Counted from the first letter of the stretch, positions 8,472 through 18,493 are shown. The stretch: 64,000 bases of DNA from Cytophagaceae bacterium (GCA_027490155.1 JAIXYP010000052.1:62001-126000), one strand, 5' to 3'. Translations and numbers: made by a program. Notes: a model not told the origin generated them from the sequence alone.

Positions 8472-9665
8472 TTAGGTATTGGGGCAGTCCTTCCAAGGGG
8501 TGGCGATGGGGTCAAACAAGTACCTAAAAGTCGCATGGGTTTTGGTGAGATCGACCTGGACGTTTTCGGCCACCTTGAGCATCTTGGGGTTAAAGCTACC
8601 GATCCAGATCATCTCGAACTCGCGGTAGGGTAGGGTCTTCTGGACTACATCAGCACAGGCGGCCACCATCGCACTCTCGACACCTTTGCCTTGTTGGCTA
8701 GGCACGACCCCAAAGGCTACACCGATCATCTTGTTGCAGTGCCCACGCCATTTATGGTACAGGAATTTGAGCTTGGCCCAGAGGTCAAACTTGCCGTCTA
8801 GGTATTTGAAATACTGGTTCAGGTCCGGGATCATGATAAAGAAGGAGACAGGCTCGCCTTTATAGAACCCAAACCAAAGCAGGCTAGGCTCTAGCACAGG
8901 TTTGAGGGCCTTCATGGTGGCTTTGGCCTGAAGGGTAGTCATCTCGCCAACGCCGCTGTGTTTGACCCAAGCAGCGTTATAGATTGTCCTGAAATACTCG
9001 GTGAAGTCTTCTAGCCGTTTGAGGTCCAGCATCCGGAAGGTGTAGTCGGGGTTCTGGCGGATACGTTGGGCCTTTTCCCATACGACGGAGCTCATGGGTG
9101 CTGCAACCTGCCTTCCGAAGGTGAACTGCTTAAAGTAGATTCGCATGCCGTAGTTGCTGAGCAAATCTTGGTAGTAGGCATGGTGGTAGAACATGCCAAA
9201 ATTGGGGGGCAGCTCGCCATCTAGCAGAAGCCCCCACCAACGGTCACGCCCACCAAAGTTAACAGGGCCGTCCATGGCAGTTATGGGTACCCCAGTTGCG
9301 CCAAGGTCACGGGATTGGAGCCAGGCTTTGCTAGCATCCAGCAACTGGTTGGCAGCTGCTTGGTCGTTGATACACTCAAAAAAGCCCATGCCACCTGTTG
9401 GCTGATGGTCTTTGGCAAAGAGGCGTTTATCATAAAAGGCCGCCACTCGACCGATCACAAGTCCCTTTTCATCCTGCAATACCCAACGGATGCAGTCACC
9501 ATGGCGGAACGTTTTGTTTTTTTTGGGGTCGAATACCTCCTCGATGTCCTTGTCTAGTGGCCTGATCCAGTACGGATTGCCAGCATATAGCCGCACCGGT
9601 AGCTCCAAAAATGCCTTGATGAGGCGTTTGTTTGTTGGCAGAACTTGTATCAGCTGGTAGGCCAT
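8472..9665 (-). CDS. GNAT-like acyltransferase family protein of unknown substrate
   Basis: 397 residues on the minus strand. The composition and order (LPVRLYAGNPYWIRPLDKDI near the start, IGRVAAFYD at ~75, DGPVNFGGRDRWWGLL at ~150, and a C-terminal VAFGVVPSQQGKGVESAM that looks like an acetyl-CoA-binding R/QxxGxG/A loop) match a family of GNAT-fold hypothetical proteins common in Bacteroidota. No pathway can be assigned. It lies 51 bp downstream of the BioF-like gene in the same direction, so the two may be co-transcribed, and converges with the fructosamine-kinase gene. Confidence 0.8.
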   Translation of the reverse strand: MAYQLIQVLPTNKRLIKAFLELPVRLYAGNPYWIRPLDKDIEEVFDPKKNKTFRHGDCIRWVLQDEKGLVIGRVAAFYDKRLFAKDHQPTGGMGFFECINDQAAANQLLDASKAWLQSRDLGATGVPITAMDGPVNFGGRDRWWGLLLDGELPPNFGMFYHHAYYQDLLSNYGMRIYFKQFTFGRQVAAPMSSVVWEKAQRIRQNPDYTFRMLDLKRLEDFTEYFRTIYNAAWVKHSGVGEMTTLQAKATMKALKPVLEPSLLWFGFYKGEPVSFFIMIPDLNQYFKYLDGKFDLWAKLKFLYHKWRGHCNKMIGVAFGVVPSQQGKGVESAMVAACADVVQKTLPYREFEMIWIGSFNPKMLKVAENVQVDLTKTHATFRYLFDPIATPWKDCPNT

Positions 9666-9716
9666 CGGAGTGTCGGGATATTTGCGTGGTTTGGGGCAAT
9701 ATACATCCCGCTAGGC

Positions 9717-10913
9717 CTAGGTTGCAAGCAGGATCTTGGCGCAAGCCTGCAACAGTTGGCTAAGCTCTGCTTCGGTATTATAGTTATGAAGGCAGATCCG
9801 GATGCGCTCTTGCCCTTTGGGGACGGTGGGAGAAAGCACAGGTTTGACCGCAAAGCCTGCCTGCTGAAGGTATAGGGCTAGGGACCTAGCATTTGCGTTG
9901 CCAGGGGTCAAGATGATTTGGATCGGACCTGCATGAGCGGACACAACATTAAGGCCTGCTGTTGCGACAAGCCGCTGCCAAGTTGCTACAGCATCCCAAA
10001 AACGTTTTTGTAATTGCCCCGCTGGGATACCCTGTCCATTCTGGAGCCGCAAACTTTCCCGGATGGCCATCAGACCATGGGCGGGCATCATGGTGGTATA
10101 GACGAAGCTGCGGCTGAAGTTAACTAGATACTGGATCAGGCTATCGGCCCCAACAACACTAGCCCCATGAGCCCCAAAAGCCTTGCCAAAGGTGTGGATA
10201 CGTGCGAAAATGTAAGGTTCGAGTCCTAGTTGGACAACGAGCCCAGCGCCATGATGTCTGGGGGGGGCTCCCTGCTGATCAGGACCAAATAGCCCTGTGC
10301 TATGGGCTTCATCCACAATGATGTAGGCGCCAAATTGCTGGGCTAGTGTGGTCATGGCTTGGAGTGGGGCCATGTCGCCATCCATGCTGTAGAGCGACTC
10401 GACGACGATGTAGATTACGCCACCTTGCTTGGATATAGTCGGCTGATGTCGGCTTAGGAGGTCAGTCAGATGAGCTAGGTCATTGTGGCGGAAGGCGTAG
10501 TTTTTGCCTAGGCCTAAGCGGATACCTTCGCGTAGGCTGGTATGGCATAGGGCATCATAGAGCACCAAATCCTGCCGCCGACTGATGGCTTGTAAGAGCC
10601 CAAGGTTGGCCACATACCCACTGTTGAATAATAGGGCAGCCTCCGCTTTGAAGTGCTGGGCGAGTTCAGCCTCAAGCTCAAGGGCTAAGTCTGTGCCACC
10701 AGATAACAACCTAGCACCAGTAGCCCCATGACCCAGCAGCCCACGATCTGCAAGCGCCTGCTGGATCTGCTGGTGCAACAACCGACTTTGGGCTAGGGCT
10801 AGGTAGTCATTGCTGTATAGATCCACCCCCTCTAGGCCTGCACCCAGCTGGCGCAAGAGACCCTGCTGTTGCCGTTGGCTTAGGGCATCGGCTAGATGTG
10901 GTGGGGTGGGCAT
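9717..10913 (-). CDS. bioF: 8-amino-7-oxononanoate synthase family (alpha-oxoamine synthase, PLP)
   Basis: 398 residues. The fold-type I aminotransferase signature is complete: SNDYLALAQ near the N-terminus, GHGATGARLLSGG (~61-73), VDEAHSTGLFG with the PLP-contacting D201 and H204, and the Schiff-base lysine K244 in HTFGKAFGAHGAS. The family joins an amino acid to an acyl-CoA with decarboxylation. BioF (alanine plus pimeloyl thioester, biotin synthesis) is the most likely member, but glycine C-acetyltransferase or a lipid-forming paralog is possible because no other bio gene is nearby. Its ATG overlaps the stop of the upstream remnant as TAATG. Confidence 0.85.
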   Translation of the reverse strand: MPTPPHLADALSQRQQQGLLRQLGAGLEGVDLYSNDYLALAQSRLLHQQIQQALADRGLLGHGATGARLLSGGTDLALELEAELAQHFKAEAALLFNSGYVANLGLLQAISRRQDLVLYDALCHTSLREGIRLGLGKNYAFRHNDLAHLTDLLSRHQPTISKQGGVIYIVVESLYSMDGDMAPLQAMTTLAQQFGAYIIVDEAHSTGLFGPDQQGAPPRHHGAGLVVQLGLEPYIFARIHTFGKAFGAHGASVVGADSLIQYLVNFSRSFVYTTMMPAHGLMAIRESLRLQNGQGIPAGQLQKRFWDAVATWQRLVATAGLNVVSAHAGPIQIILTPGNANARSLALYLQQAGFAVKPVLSPTVPKGQERIRICLHNYNTEAELSQLLQACAKILLAT

Positions 10914-11221
10914 TATTGGGTCTGGATTAGTTTTTGGTAGTTGATTGCCTTAACGTCAATAGGTGGTGTGATCAATCGGATTGATTTGTTGAATACATCT
11001 CTGTCTTCAGGGCCGTACCAATTCCTATCTAGGGTTTGGCTATTGATCTTACACAGAAATACATAATAAAACTTGTAGGTTTTAGTGTCTACATTGAATA
11101 GTTTATGAAGAGCAATTACATACCTGATAAACTCTTCAGAGACAACAAATTGCTCCAGAGTCTCTTTCTTCTTCTTTTCTCGTGTGCCTTTTAGTTCGAA
11201 TAGTATTGTGCTCTGGTTTTG
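10913..11221 (-). pseudogene. Start-less ORF remnant, nuclease-like C-terminal fragment
   Basis: On the minus strand the frame is open for 102 codons, from just after a TAA (plus strand 11222-11224) to a TAA at 10913-10915, yet contains no ATG or GTG. Codon usage and sequence look protein-like: ILFELKGTREKKKKE, then EEFIRYVIALHKLFN, then YKFYYVFLCKINSQTLDRNWYG. ExK in a strand (FELKG) followed by a second hydrophobic strand (FYYVFLC) recalls PD-(D/E)xK nuclease-type domains. That is a suggestion only. The N-terminus appears to have been removed up to the odhB terminator. Its stop overlaps the bioF start (TAATG). Confidence 0.55.
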
Positions 11222-11263
11222 TTATGCGCTGGGACTATTTGGGATAACAATAATAACCAAAAA

Positions 11264-11294
11264 TGCCCTAATTCGGTCTGATTAGGGCACTTTT
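11264..11294 (-). terminator. Terminator downstream of odhB
   Basis: Arms 11264-11272 (TGCCCTAAT) and 11281-11289 (ATTAGGGCA) pair perfectly around an 8-nt loop. On the minus strand the stem is followed by TTTTGG (plus-strand AAAA at 11259-11263). On the plus strand there is also a TTTT at 11291-11294, so it could act both ways. Confidence 0.8.
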
Positions 11295-11336
11295 GGTGGT
11301 TTATGCAGTTGGGAGTATTGCCGCTGGCGAACCAGA

Positions 11337-12917
11337 CTATACCTCTAGCAATAGGCGGATTGGGTCTTCAAGCAGTTGTTTGACACGTACCAAGAAGCCA
11401 ACAGACTCACGGCCATCGATGATGCGGTGGTCATAGCTAAGGGCTACATACATGATTGGGCGGATCACAACCTCACCATTGATGGCAACTGGCCGCTCAA
11501 CGATGTTGTGCATACCCAAGATGGCACTCTGTGGCGCATTGATGATCGGGGTGCTGAGCATGGAACCAAACACACCACCATTGGTGATCGTGAAGGTGCC
11601 ACCTGTCATTTGCTCCAATGTCAACTTGTTGTCACGGGCCAAGGTCGCAAGGCGGATAACTTCCTTCTCGATCTCGGCAAAAGACATTTTCTCAGCGTTC
11701 CGGATCACAGGTACAACAAGACCTTTTGGTGCCGAAACAGCGATAGAAACATCGACAAAGTTGTTGTTGACGATCTCGTCACCATCGATAAAGGCATTGA
11801 CGGCTGGGAATTCGGCCAATGCAGTGGCGCAGGCTTTGGTGAAGAAGCTCATGAAGCCAAGGCCAACGCCGTGTTTCTCCTTGAACTTGTCCTTGAGCTT
11901 GTTGCGCAGGTCCATGATCGGCTTCATGTCCACCTCGTTGAAGGTGGTAAGCATGGCCGTTTCGTTCTTGACTGTTACTAGGCGACGAGCTACCGTTTTG
12001 CGGAGGCTGGTCATTTTGGTGCGGTTCTGGGCACGGTCGCCAGCAGGTTTGGCTGGTGCTGCGGCAGGCACTGCGTTTCCTTTGATGTCAACAGCTGGGG
12101 CAGCCAGAGCAACTGGGGCAGCAGCAGGTGCAGAAGCGGCTTTCATGGCATCTTCCTTGGTGATTTTGCCACCAGGGCCAGAGCCTTTGACGGCGCTAGC
12201 AGCAATGCCTTTGTCTTGCAAGATGGCAGCAGCTACTGGGCTGATCGCAACACCACTATGATCAGCATGGGCGGCGGCAGGCGCTGCAGTGGCAGCAGGA
12301 GCTATATTAGGGGCAGCAGCTGTGGTCGCAGTGCCTGCAGCAGAAGAAATCACACAGATAACATCACCGATTGATAGGGTAGTGCCAGCAGGTGCTTTGA
12401 TGGTCAGGATACCAGAAGCTTCGGCTGCAAGTTCAAATGTGGCTTTGTCGCTTTCGATCTCACACAAGATCTCTTCGGCCTTGACGAGATCGCCGTCTTT
12501 TTTGTTCCAGTTGGCGATGGTCACCTCGTTGATGCTTTCGCCAACGGCAGGCACCTTCATGACTAGGTCTTGGGCAGCAGCAGCCGGGGCTGGGGCGGCA
12601 GGAGCAGCATTAGGGGTTGCGGCTGGAGCAACAGCAGGGGCGGCAGGAGCAGCGGCAGGAGCACCAGCAGCAGGGGCCGCAACATCCGCATCGATGTAGC
12701 AGATCAGCCCACCGATAGGTAGGTTGTCTCCCACTTGTGCAACTTGTTTGAGGTATCCGGCAGCTGGGGCAGTGAGCTCAAAAGTGGCTTTGTCGCTTTC
12801 TAGCTCGCCGATCACTTCGTCAAGCTTGACATAGTCACCCGTCTGTTTGGTCCAGCTGGCGATCGTGACCTCGCTGATGCTCTCGCCCACGGTGGGCACC
12901 TTTACTTCTATTGACAT
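11337..12917 (-). CDS. odhB: 2-oxoglutarate dehydrogenase E2, dihydrolipoyllysine succinyltransferase
   Basis: 526 residues. Two lipoyl domains in tandem, each with the lipoylation motif ESDKATFEL (K43 and K158), are joined by Ala/Pro-rich linkers. A peripheral E3/E1-binding domain follows (about 222-262, [14 protein letters not shown] ... [10 protein letters not shown]), then the catalytic acyltransferase domain (about 295-526) with the active-site His in [11 protein letters not shown]. It transfers the succinyl group from lipoamide to CoA in the TCA cycle. Two lipoyl domains make it longer than the single-lipoyl E. coli SucB (about 400). The E1 gene lies upstream on the same strand, separated by one secreted-protein gene. 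Confidence 0.95.
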   Translation of the reverse strand: MSIEVKVPTVGESISEVTIASWTKQTGDYVKLDEVIGELESDKATFELTAPAAGYLKQVAQVGDNLPIGGLICYIDADVAAPAAGAPAAAPAAPAVAPAATPNAAPAAPAPAAAAQDLVMKVPAVGESINEVTIANWNKKDGDLVKAEEILCEIESDKATFELAAEASGILTIKAPAGTTLSIGDVICVISSAAGTATTAAAPNIAPAATAAPAAAHADHSGVAISPVAAAILQDKGIAASAVKGSGPGGKITKEDAMKAASAPAAAPVALAAPAVDIKGNAVPAAAPAKPAGDRAQNRTKMTSLRKTVARRLVTVKNETAMLTTFNEVDMKPIMDLRNKLKDKFKEKHGVGLGFMSFFTKACATALAEFPAVNAFIDGDEIVNNNFVDVSIAVSAPKGLVVPVIRNAEKMSFAEIEKEVIRLATLARDNKLTLEQMTGGTFTITNGGVFGSMLSTPIINAPQSAILGMHNIVERPVAINGEVVIRPIMYVALSYDHRIIDGRESVGFLVRVKQLLEDPIRLLLEV

Positions 12918-13018
12918 AATCGGGGGATGTGCCTCTGTGGCACGGGGTTGATATTGGGAGTGATTGGTTGTGATGGATGATCAGCCCTCTTGGCTCTAGT
13001 CACGGGATTTATCCCAGA

Positions 13019-14890
13019 CTAAAAAGCGGTATAAGTGCGGCTCATCAGGCGTTTACGGTTTTTGCCTGTGACCATGATGACTTTCGGCACCATAGGTAGG
13101 CGGATATTGCTGAGGTCAATCAGGTGGCTGGTGGTGCCGGCCTGATGGTTGTGATAAAGTAGTTTGCCGTCCGTGGTGAAGACGTTGACATCAAATGCTT
13201 GGTTATAGGTCGGGATAGCGAACTGGTTGCCATCCAGCAAAAGGGTGGTATTGAGCCCATTGACAGGCAAAGAGTTTTGGGTCACCAATAGGGTGGCAAA
13301 CGGGATCTCGAATCCTTCGCTTTCCTTGCTGCCTTTGTAGTTCACACGTAGGCTAAGCTCCCCAGCTTGGAGGGCTAGGGATGCTGCTGGGCCAAGGTCT
13401 AGGTTAGAAACGGTCCACTCAGCACCCGTATAGGCGATGATGGAACTGTCACTGACCAATGAGCCAGTGGCGTTGAGACCACTGATGTTAGCATTGGTCC
13501 GGTTCAGGCGGCGGTTGAGGCTGCTGATTTTGAGGTAAGAAATGTTCTTGAGGCTGAGGTAGATATGGCCATCGGCTGGGTTGTAGGTCCCGTAGGCTTT
13601 GATGCTGTCGAAGGCAGGGCGGGCCTCGGTCCAGAGACCAATAAGCGAGTTGGCGTCATTAGCGTCAACTTTGGTATTGTTGTCAGCGTCTCCAGTGCGG
13701 ATGTTAGCGCTATCCGTCCGGCCTAGGTTGTTGGTCAAAATCGCTACATCAGAAGCACCAACGCTGTAGTTGAGGTCAAAGTCGCACTTTTTGGTGATGC
13801 CAACTTTGCAGCGTAAGATGCCGATCTGGGCCGAGTCGCGGGCGGCGATGGTTGACCGTACCAAAATCGGGTTGGTGGTCCGGATGCCAGCACGGAAGAA
13901 GGCAACCTGAATGTTGTTAAATACCGAATATTTGTTGGTTGGCTCTAGGTCCGAATTCATCTCGCTGGCGATAGACATATCACCATATCGGAAGGCACCC
14001 CATTGTTCGACATTGGTGGTACCTGTGCCAGGCCTATTGCGCCAGATGGTCATCTGGGTGTATTCCTTGCCCAGTTCTACGTCGGTAGGCCAGCCATTGT
14101 AGTGTGATCTAAGTACCCCGATGCTAGAGCGGTTACCAGTGTTTTCGACATTGGGTTCGACCTGAACTGAGGCCTGAGTGCGGTCAACACTATGGCTTTG
14201 GAGTACTTCAAAGCTAAGGTCATGACCGTAATGTGGATTGCCTTGGAAGGCAGGCTCGTCGGTATCCTCTAGCATGGCAACTTCGGTGCCGTAGGTTTCG
14301 GGCTTGGCTGCTAGGTCACTAAAGCTGGTGAACTCCACTATGCAGACTTCGTCCTTTTTGTCCACATACCACTTGCGTTTCTCGGCTGTCGAGAAGCGGC
14401 CATCCCCATTGGTATCCTGGAAAACTTGGTATTGCAAACCTTCCCAGTCAGCACCTCCAAGGGCTGGTTTACGTGCAAACGAAACAGGGAACGTAGTGCG
14501 ATCTTGTGCGGGACGGAAGGCTACACCTCCACCAAAAGGGCCCCAGTTGTTCAGACGACGAGGGTCTGAATTGAGGGCATTGAGGTTGTCAAAGGCACCA
14601 TCGGTAAAGTCTTCGTCACAGATGATCTGCGGGTTGCCTGTCACGACGGTGTCAAAGTTAAGGACGGATGATCGACCGAGAGTGGCTTGGCTTAGGTCTC
14701 CTACACGTTGCCCGTTGACGATTGCAAAGGCTAACTGGGCCCGCTGGATCGGCATGGTAACCATGGTTTGCTGGCCAAGTTTACCAATCGGCTTGCGGGC
14801 AGGATTGAACCCTTGCCAGCCTGTAAGGAACAGGAGGCAAATGGGGGCAAGGGCCGCAGTGGCCACCGACAAGATGATAGGAGCCTTCAT
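13019..14890 (-). CDS. Secreted protein with dockerin-type repeat and T9SS-like C-terminus
   Basis: 623 residues. The N-terminus has a hydrophobic signal segment (about 5-25). The large middle part is not recognised. Around residues 370-425 there is a dockerin-I-like pair of Ca-binding loops: DFDLNYSVGASDVAILTNNL and GDADNNTKVDANDANSLIGL. The C-terminal ~75 residues (FDVNVFTTDGKLLYH ... RTYTAF) resemble a sorting domain. It is probably exported through the outer membrane. Unusually it lies between odhA and odhB in the same orientation, 101 bp upstream of odhB. Whether it is co-transcribed with them is unknown. Confidence 0.8.
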   Translation of the reverse strand: MKAPIILSVATAALAPICLLFLTGWQGFNPARKPIGKLGQQTMVTMPIQRAQLAFAIVNGQRVGDLSQATLGRSSVLNFDTVVTGNPQIICDEDFTDGAFDNLNALNSDPRRLNNWGPFGGGVAFRPAQDRTTFPVSFARKPALGGADWEGLQYQVFQDTNGDGRFSTAEKRKWYVDKKDEVCIVEFTSFSDLAAKPETYGTEVAMLEDTDEPAFQGNPHYGHDLSFEVLQSHSVDRTQASVQVEPNVENTGNRSSIGVLRSHYNGWPTDVELGKEYTQMTIWRNRPGTGTTNVEQWGAFRYGDMSIASEMNSDLEPTNKYSVFNNIQVAFFRAGIRTTNPILVRSTIAARDSAQIGILRCKVGITKKCDFDLNYSVGASDVAILTNNLGRTDSANIRTGDADNNTKVDANDANSLIGLWTEARPAFDSIKAYGTYNPADGHIYLSLKNISYLKISSLNRRLNRTNANISGLNATGSLVSDSSIIAYTGAEWTVSNLDLGPAASLALQAGELSLRVNYKGSKESEGFEIPFATLLVTQNSLPVNGLNTTLLLDGNQFAIPTYNQAFDVNVFTTDGKLLYHNHQAGTTSHLIDLSNIRLPMVPKVIMVTGKNRKRLMSRTYTAF

Positions 14891-15127
14891 TTGGTTGGTT
14901 GATCTGATTTGGTTGTTACTAAAGCGTTGGTTGGCTGGCAGTGGGGATGATCCATTTTGGCGCCTCGTGGGCAGGTCAAGGGCAGATTAATCTCACCCTA
15001 ACTTACCCACAAGCATTATGCCATTGGTCCGTCTCATAACGACGCCCAGCCTTGCGGCAATATAATCATTATCAAGACGGAAACCCGAACGTGAGGGTTG
15101 CCCGACTAGTATGACAGATTGTAGTGA

Positions 15128-17935
15128 TTAGAGTTTGAACGATTTGTCGATCAACTCTAGCTGCTCGCGTTGGTGTACCTTGCCAAAACCTGTAGCAGGA
15201 GAGGCACTTGGTTTTCGGGCGATGTAATAGACCTGACGTCCTGCGAGGTTCATTTGCTCCTCGTTGACCTCTAGGATCTCCTGTACATTCAGATTGAGCG
15301 AGCGATCGCCCATTTTGTGAAGCACAAAACGCAGGTAACCCATGTTCTGTGGCTCTTCCTGAACGAAAACGATCTGGGCCTTGGCTGGGTATTTGTCTAG
15401 CTCGGCTTGCAGTTGTTTGTACGGGAATGGGTGCAGTTGCTCAAGGCGGATGATGGCGATGTCTTTGCGCTTTTCGGTATTGCGGCGTTCGTTAAGCTCA
15501 TAGTAGAGCTTGCCACTGACTAGCAAAATGCGCTTGACTGACTTAGCAGTCGCGGTTTCATCCCCAATCACCTCACGGAAGGTGCCAGAGGTAAACTCAG
15601 CCACTGGTGAGACGGCCTCAGGGTTGCGCAACATTGACTTAGGCGACATCACGACAGCCGGGATGCGGAATGGCCAAGCCAACTGACGACGCAAGAAGTG
15701 GAAGAAGTTGGCCGGGCTCGTCATGTTGGCGACGATTAGGTTGTGCTCAGCAGCTAGCTGCAAGAACCGCTCAGGGCGGGCATTGCTATGCTCGGGGCCT
15801 TGACCTTCGTAGCCGTGTGGCAGCAAGAGTACTAGGCCGTTCATGCGTTGCCATTTGCTTTCGCCAGCTGTGACAAACTGATCGATCATGACTTGGGCAC
15901 CGTTGGCAAAATCACCAAACTGAGCCTCCCAGATCACCAAGGCATTCGGGTTTGCCATACCATAGCCGAACTCAAAGCCCATGACGGCATACTCACTCAG
16001 CAAGGAGTTGTAGATGCGCATCGGCTGCTGGGTGCTGCTGATGTGGTCTAGGTTGCTGTATTTGTGATTGTCCAACGAGTCGGTCAAAACGGCGTGGCGG
16101 TGACTGAAGGTGCCACGGCATACGTCTTGTCCACTTAAGCGGACGATGTTGCCTTCTAGCAAGATTGATCCGTAGGCCAATAGCTCGGCAGCTGCCCAGT
16201 TGAGTTTCTGGGTCTCGAAGAACATTTCCTTGCGGTCCTTCAGCAGTTTCTCGATCTGCTTCAGCGGACGGAAATCAGCAGGGACTTCGCATAGGGCCTT
16301 GCCTACTTGGGCTAGGATCTCGGCAGTGATGGCGGTGTTAGGGCTTTGGTCAAAGTCAGCAGTGGTACGTTTGCGGAGTTCACGCCACTCACGCTCCATT
16401 GGTTGGTAGCGGTAAGGTAGGGCGTTCTGCTTAACCATATTGAGGCGCTCCTGCAACAGCTCGCGGAACTCCTTGTCCATGCGGCTAGCCAACTCTGCAT
16501 CCACATCACCACGGGTGATGAGCTGCTCATTATAGACTTCGCGTGGATTTTGGTGGCGGGCAATGACGTTGTAGAGTGATGGCTGGGTGAACTTAGGCTC
16601 ATCGCTTTCGTTATGGCCATGGCGGCGATAGCAGACCATGTCGATGAAGATGTCACGCTTGAATTTCGCACGGAACTCGGCTGCCAGGCGTGAGGCAAAA
16701 ACGACAGCTTCTGGATCATCACCATTGACGTGGAGCACTGGGGCATCCAAGATTTTGGCCACGTCGGTGCAATAGATGGCAGAGCGAGCATCGTCAAAAT
16801 CAGTGGTGAAGCCGACTTGGTTGTTGATCACGAAGTGGATGGTACCACCTGTGTTATAGCCCTCAAGGCGGGCCATCTGGGTGACTTCGTAAACGATACC
16901 TTGGCCTGCAACGGCCGCATCGCCATGGATCAGGATTGGTAGGATTTTGCCAGCATCGCCAGCATATAGGGTGTCGATTTTGGCACGAGTGAAGCCCTCG
17001 ACAACGGGGTTGACGGCCTCAAGATGGCTAGGGTTAGGTGCTAGCTTGAGGTGTAGGGAGTGGCCTGCTGGGGTCGTGACCTCGCTGCTGAAGCCCATAT
17101 GGTACTTGACGTCACCATCACCCATCGTCATGTCTGGGATGGCTGTGCCTTCGAACTCATTGAAGATGTTTTCGTAGGTCTTGCCCATGGTGTTAGCCAA
17201 GACGTTTAAGCGACCCCTGTGGGCCATGCCAATCACGACCTCAACCACGCCATTTTCGCCACTGACATTGATCAGGGTGTCAAGCGCAGGGATTGTCGTC
17301 TCACCACCTTCGAGCGAGAAACGTTTCTGCCCGACGTATTTGGTATGCAGGAAGTTCTCGAAAACGACTGCCTCATTAAGTTTGGACAGGATGCGTTTTT
17401 TCTCGTCCAGACTAGGGTTGTAGGACGGGTATTGATGCTCGATCCGTTGCTGAAGCCAGCTAAGCATCTCGGGGTCACGGATGTACATGTACTCAAACCC
17501 AATGCTGCGCTCGTAGGTCGCCTTTAGGGTTTCGAGGATTTTGCCAAGGGTCGCTGGGCCAAGGCCGATTTCGCTACCGACGTTGAAGACCGTTCCTAGG
17601 TCAGCCTCACTTAGGCCAAAGTCCGAAAGGGCTAGGCGGGCTTTGTGATCCCGACGTTGGCGCACAGGGTTGGTTTTGCTCTGGAGGTGACCATGGGTCC
17701 GCCAAGCATAGATCAGGTTCCGGACGGCAATCTCTTTGGGGTTCAGTCCACCACCACCAATGGATGGGCCATCACTGCCGGCAGGTTTGCCTTCGCCAAA
17801 CTGTTGGTTGAACTCAAAGCCCTCGAAGAACTTGTTCCAGTCGGCGCTGGTGTTTTCGGGGTTTTGTTTCCAGGTCTGATAAAGGTCGTCGATGACGGCT
17901 GGGTCTGCGTTGGCGATGTAGGTGAACTTATCCAT
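15128..17935 (-). CDS. odhA: 2-oxoglutarate dehydrogenase E1 component
   Basis: 935 residues, the normal E1o length. Recognisable landmarks in order: an N-terminal helix for E2 binding (DDLYQTWKQNPENTSADWNKFF), VVIGMAHRGRLNVL (~235), ILIHGDAAVAGQGIVYE (thiamine-diphosphate region), FVINNQVGFTT, DMVCYRRHGHNESDEP, and the C-terminal transketolase-like part with QFGDFANGAQVMIDQF and LLPHGYEGQGPEHSNARPERFL. It decarboxylates 2-oxoglutarate and passes the succinyl group to E2 (odhB, downstream). The E3 gene (lpd) is not in the window. Confidence 0.96.
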   Translation of the reverse strand: MDKFTYIANADPAVIDDLYQTWKQNPENTSADWNKFFEGFEFNQQFGEGKPAGSDGPSIGGGGLNPKEIAVRNLIYAWRTHGHLQSKTNPVRQRRDHKARLALSDFGLSEADLGTVFNVGSEIGLGPATLGKILETLKATYERSIGFEYMYIRDPEMLSWLQQRIEHQYPSYNPSLDEKKRILSKLNEAVVFENFLHTKYVGQKRFSLEGGETTIPALDTLINVSGENGVVEVVIGMAHRGRLNVLANTMGKTYENIFNEFEGTAIPDMTMGDGDVKYHMGFSSEVTTPAGHSLHLKLAPNPSHLEAVNPVVEGFTRAKIDTLYAGDAGKILPILIHGDAAVAGQGIVYEVTQMARLEGYNTGGTIHFVINNQVGFTTDFDDARSAIYCTDVAKILDAPVLHVNGDDPEAVVFASRLAAEFRAKFKRDIFIDMVCYRRHGHNESDEPKFTQPSLYNVIARHQNPREVYNEQLITRGDVDAELASRMDKEFRELLQERLNMVKQNALPYRYQPMEREWRELRKRTTADFDQSPNTAITAEILAQVGKALCEVPADFRPLKQIEKLLKDRKEMFFETQKLNWAAAELLAYGSILLEGNIVRLSGQDVCRGTFSHRHAVLTDSLDNHKYSNLDHISSTQQPMRIYNSLLSEYAVMGFEFGYGMANPNALVIWEAQFGDFANGAQVMIDQFVTAGESKWQRMNGLVLLLPHGYEGQGPEHSNARPERFLQLAAEHNLIVANMTSPANFFHFLRRQLAWPFRIPAVVMSPKSMLRNPEAVSPVAEFTSGTFREVIGDETATAKSVKRILLVSGKLYYELNERRNTEKRKDIAIIRLEQLHPFPYKQLQAELDKYPAKAQIVFVQEEPQNMGYLRFVLHKMGDRSLNLNVQEILEVNEEQMNLAGRQVYYIARKPSASPATGFGKVHQREQLELIDKSFKL

Positions 17936-18405
17936 TTCGGAGCGTAGCGATTAGGGTTGCTAGGTGATGATATGTTGGCACTAGGGATCAGGTACAAAAG
18001 TGTCTCAAGAGCGGGTTAAATGCCTTGGGTAGCGCCTATGTGTCTGGACCTATTGTTTGGAGCCTGTAAGTGGCTCCCTAACAGTTATTGGACTTCATTT
18101 AATGATCGATTGGCAGACAGGCTCTGAAATCGACTTTCGACTGGCTGGGGCTTAGTGGTAAGGCCAGCTCTTTGGTGTATGCTTGGAGGCCAAGGTAGAA
18201 AATTGCAATCAGCAAGCCAAACCTATCTGATATGGGGCATCTCCGCTATGGCTAGGCCCTGCAAAGGACTGGCTTTACCTCTGATTGCGACGCAAATTAG
18301 ACTAGATATCTGGACCCACAAAACCGTATATCTGCATAGGCAGTTATTGGCTCTATTTTTAACCAAGCGATACCTTTAATCCTGCTTGACCTGCCTCATA
18401 AAAAA
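17936..18405. other. Intergenic region of about 470 bp without a convincing gene
   Basis: Between odhA (leftward) and the NDH-2 terminator there is no ORF with recognisable features. The 74-codon frame at 18155-18379 has no ATG start and no family resemblance. The region upstream of odhA should carry its promoter. A CACTTTTG sequence on the minus strand (near 17993-18000) is a one-mismatch -7 candidate. Confidence 0.45.
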
Positions 18406-18444
18406 GCAACCACTCCTAAATCTAGATTGATTTGGAGTGGTTGC
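18406..18444 (-). terminator. Terminator of NDH-2 gene
   Basis: Arms 18406-18422 and 18429-18444 pair over 16 bp with a single bulged T and a 6-nt loop. On the minus strand the stem is followed by TTTTTTATGAG (plus-strand A tract 18399-18405). It lies 50 bp past the stop of the leftward NDH-2 gene. Confidence 0.85.
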
Positions 18445-18493
18445 TGGGTGCTGAATTTTTGAATATCGGGGACTTAGATGGCCTGTTGTTGCC

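Noticed and set aside
11376-12699. Long plus-strand open frames opposite odhB (201, 269 and 136 codons)
   Set aside because: They are antisense frames of a GC-rich Ala/Pro-rich gene with clear lipoyl and catalytic motifs; their translations are low-complexity and match nothing.
14304-14990. 228-codon plus-strand frame opposite the dockerin-like gene
   Set aside because: Rich in Arg, Ser and Pro with no domain; it lies opposite a convincing secreted protein and is a shadow frame.
15061-15127. Hairpin downstream of odhA as terminator
   Set aside because: Only a 5-bp AACCC/GGGTT stem is possible and no T run follows on the minus strand.
18155-18379. 74-codon plus-strand frame between odhA and ndh
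   Set aside because: Alternative start, no homology-like pattern, no ribosome-binding or promoter signal.
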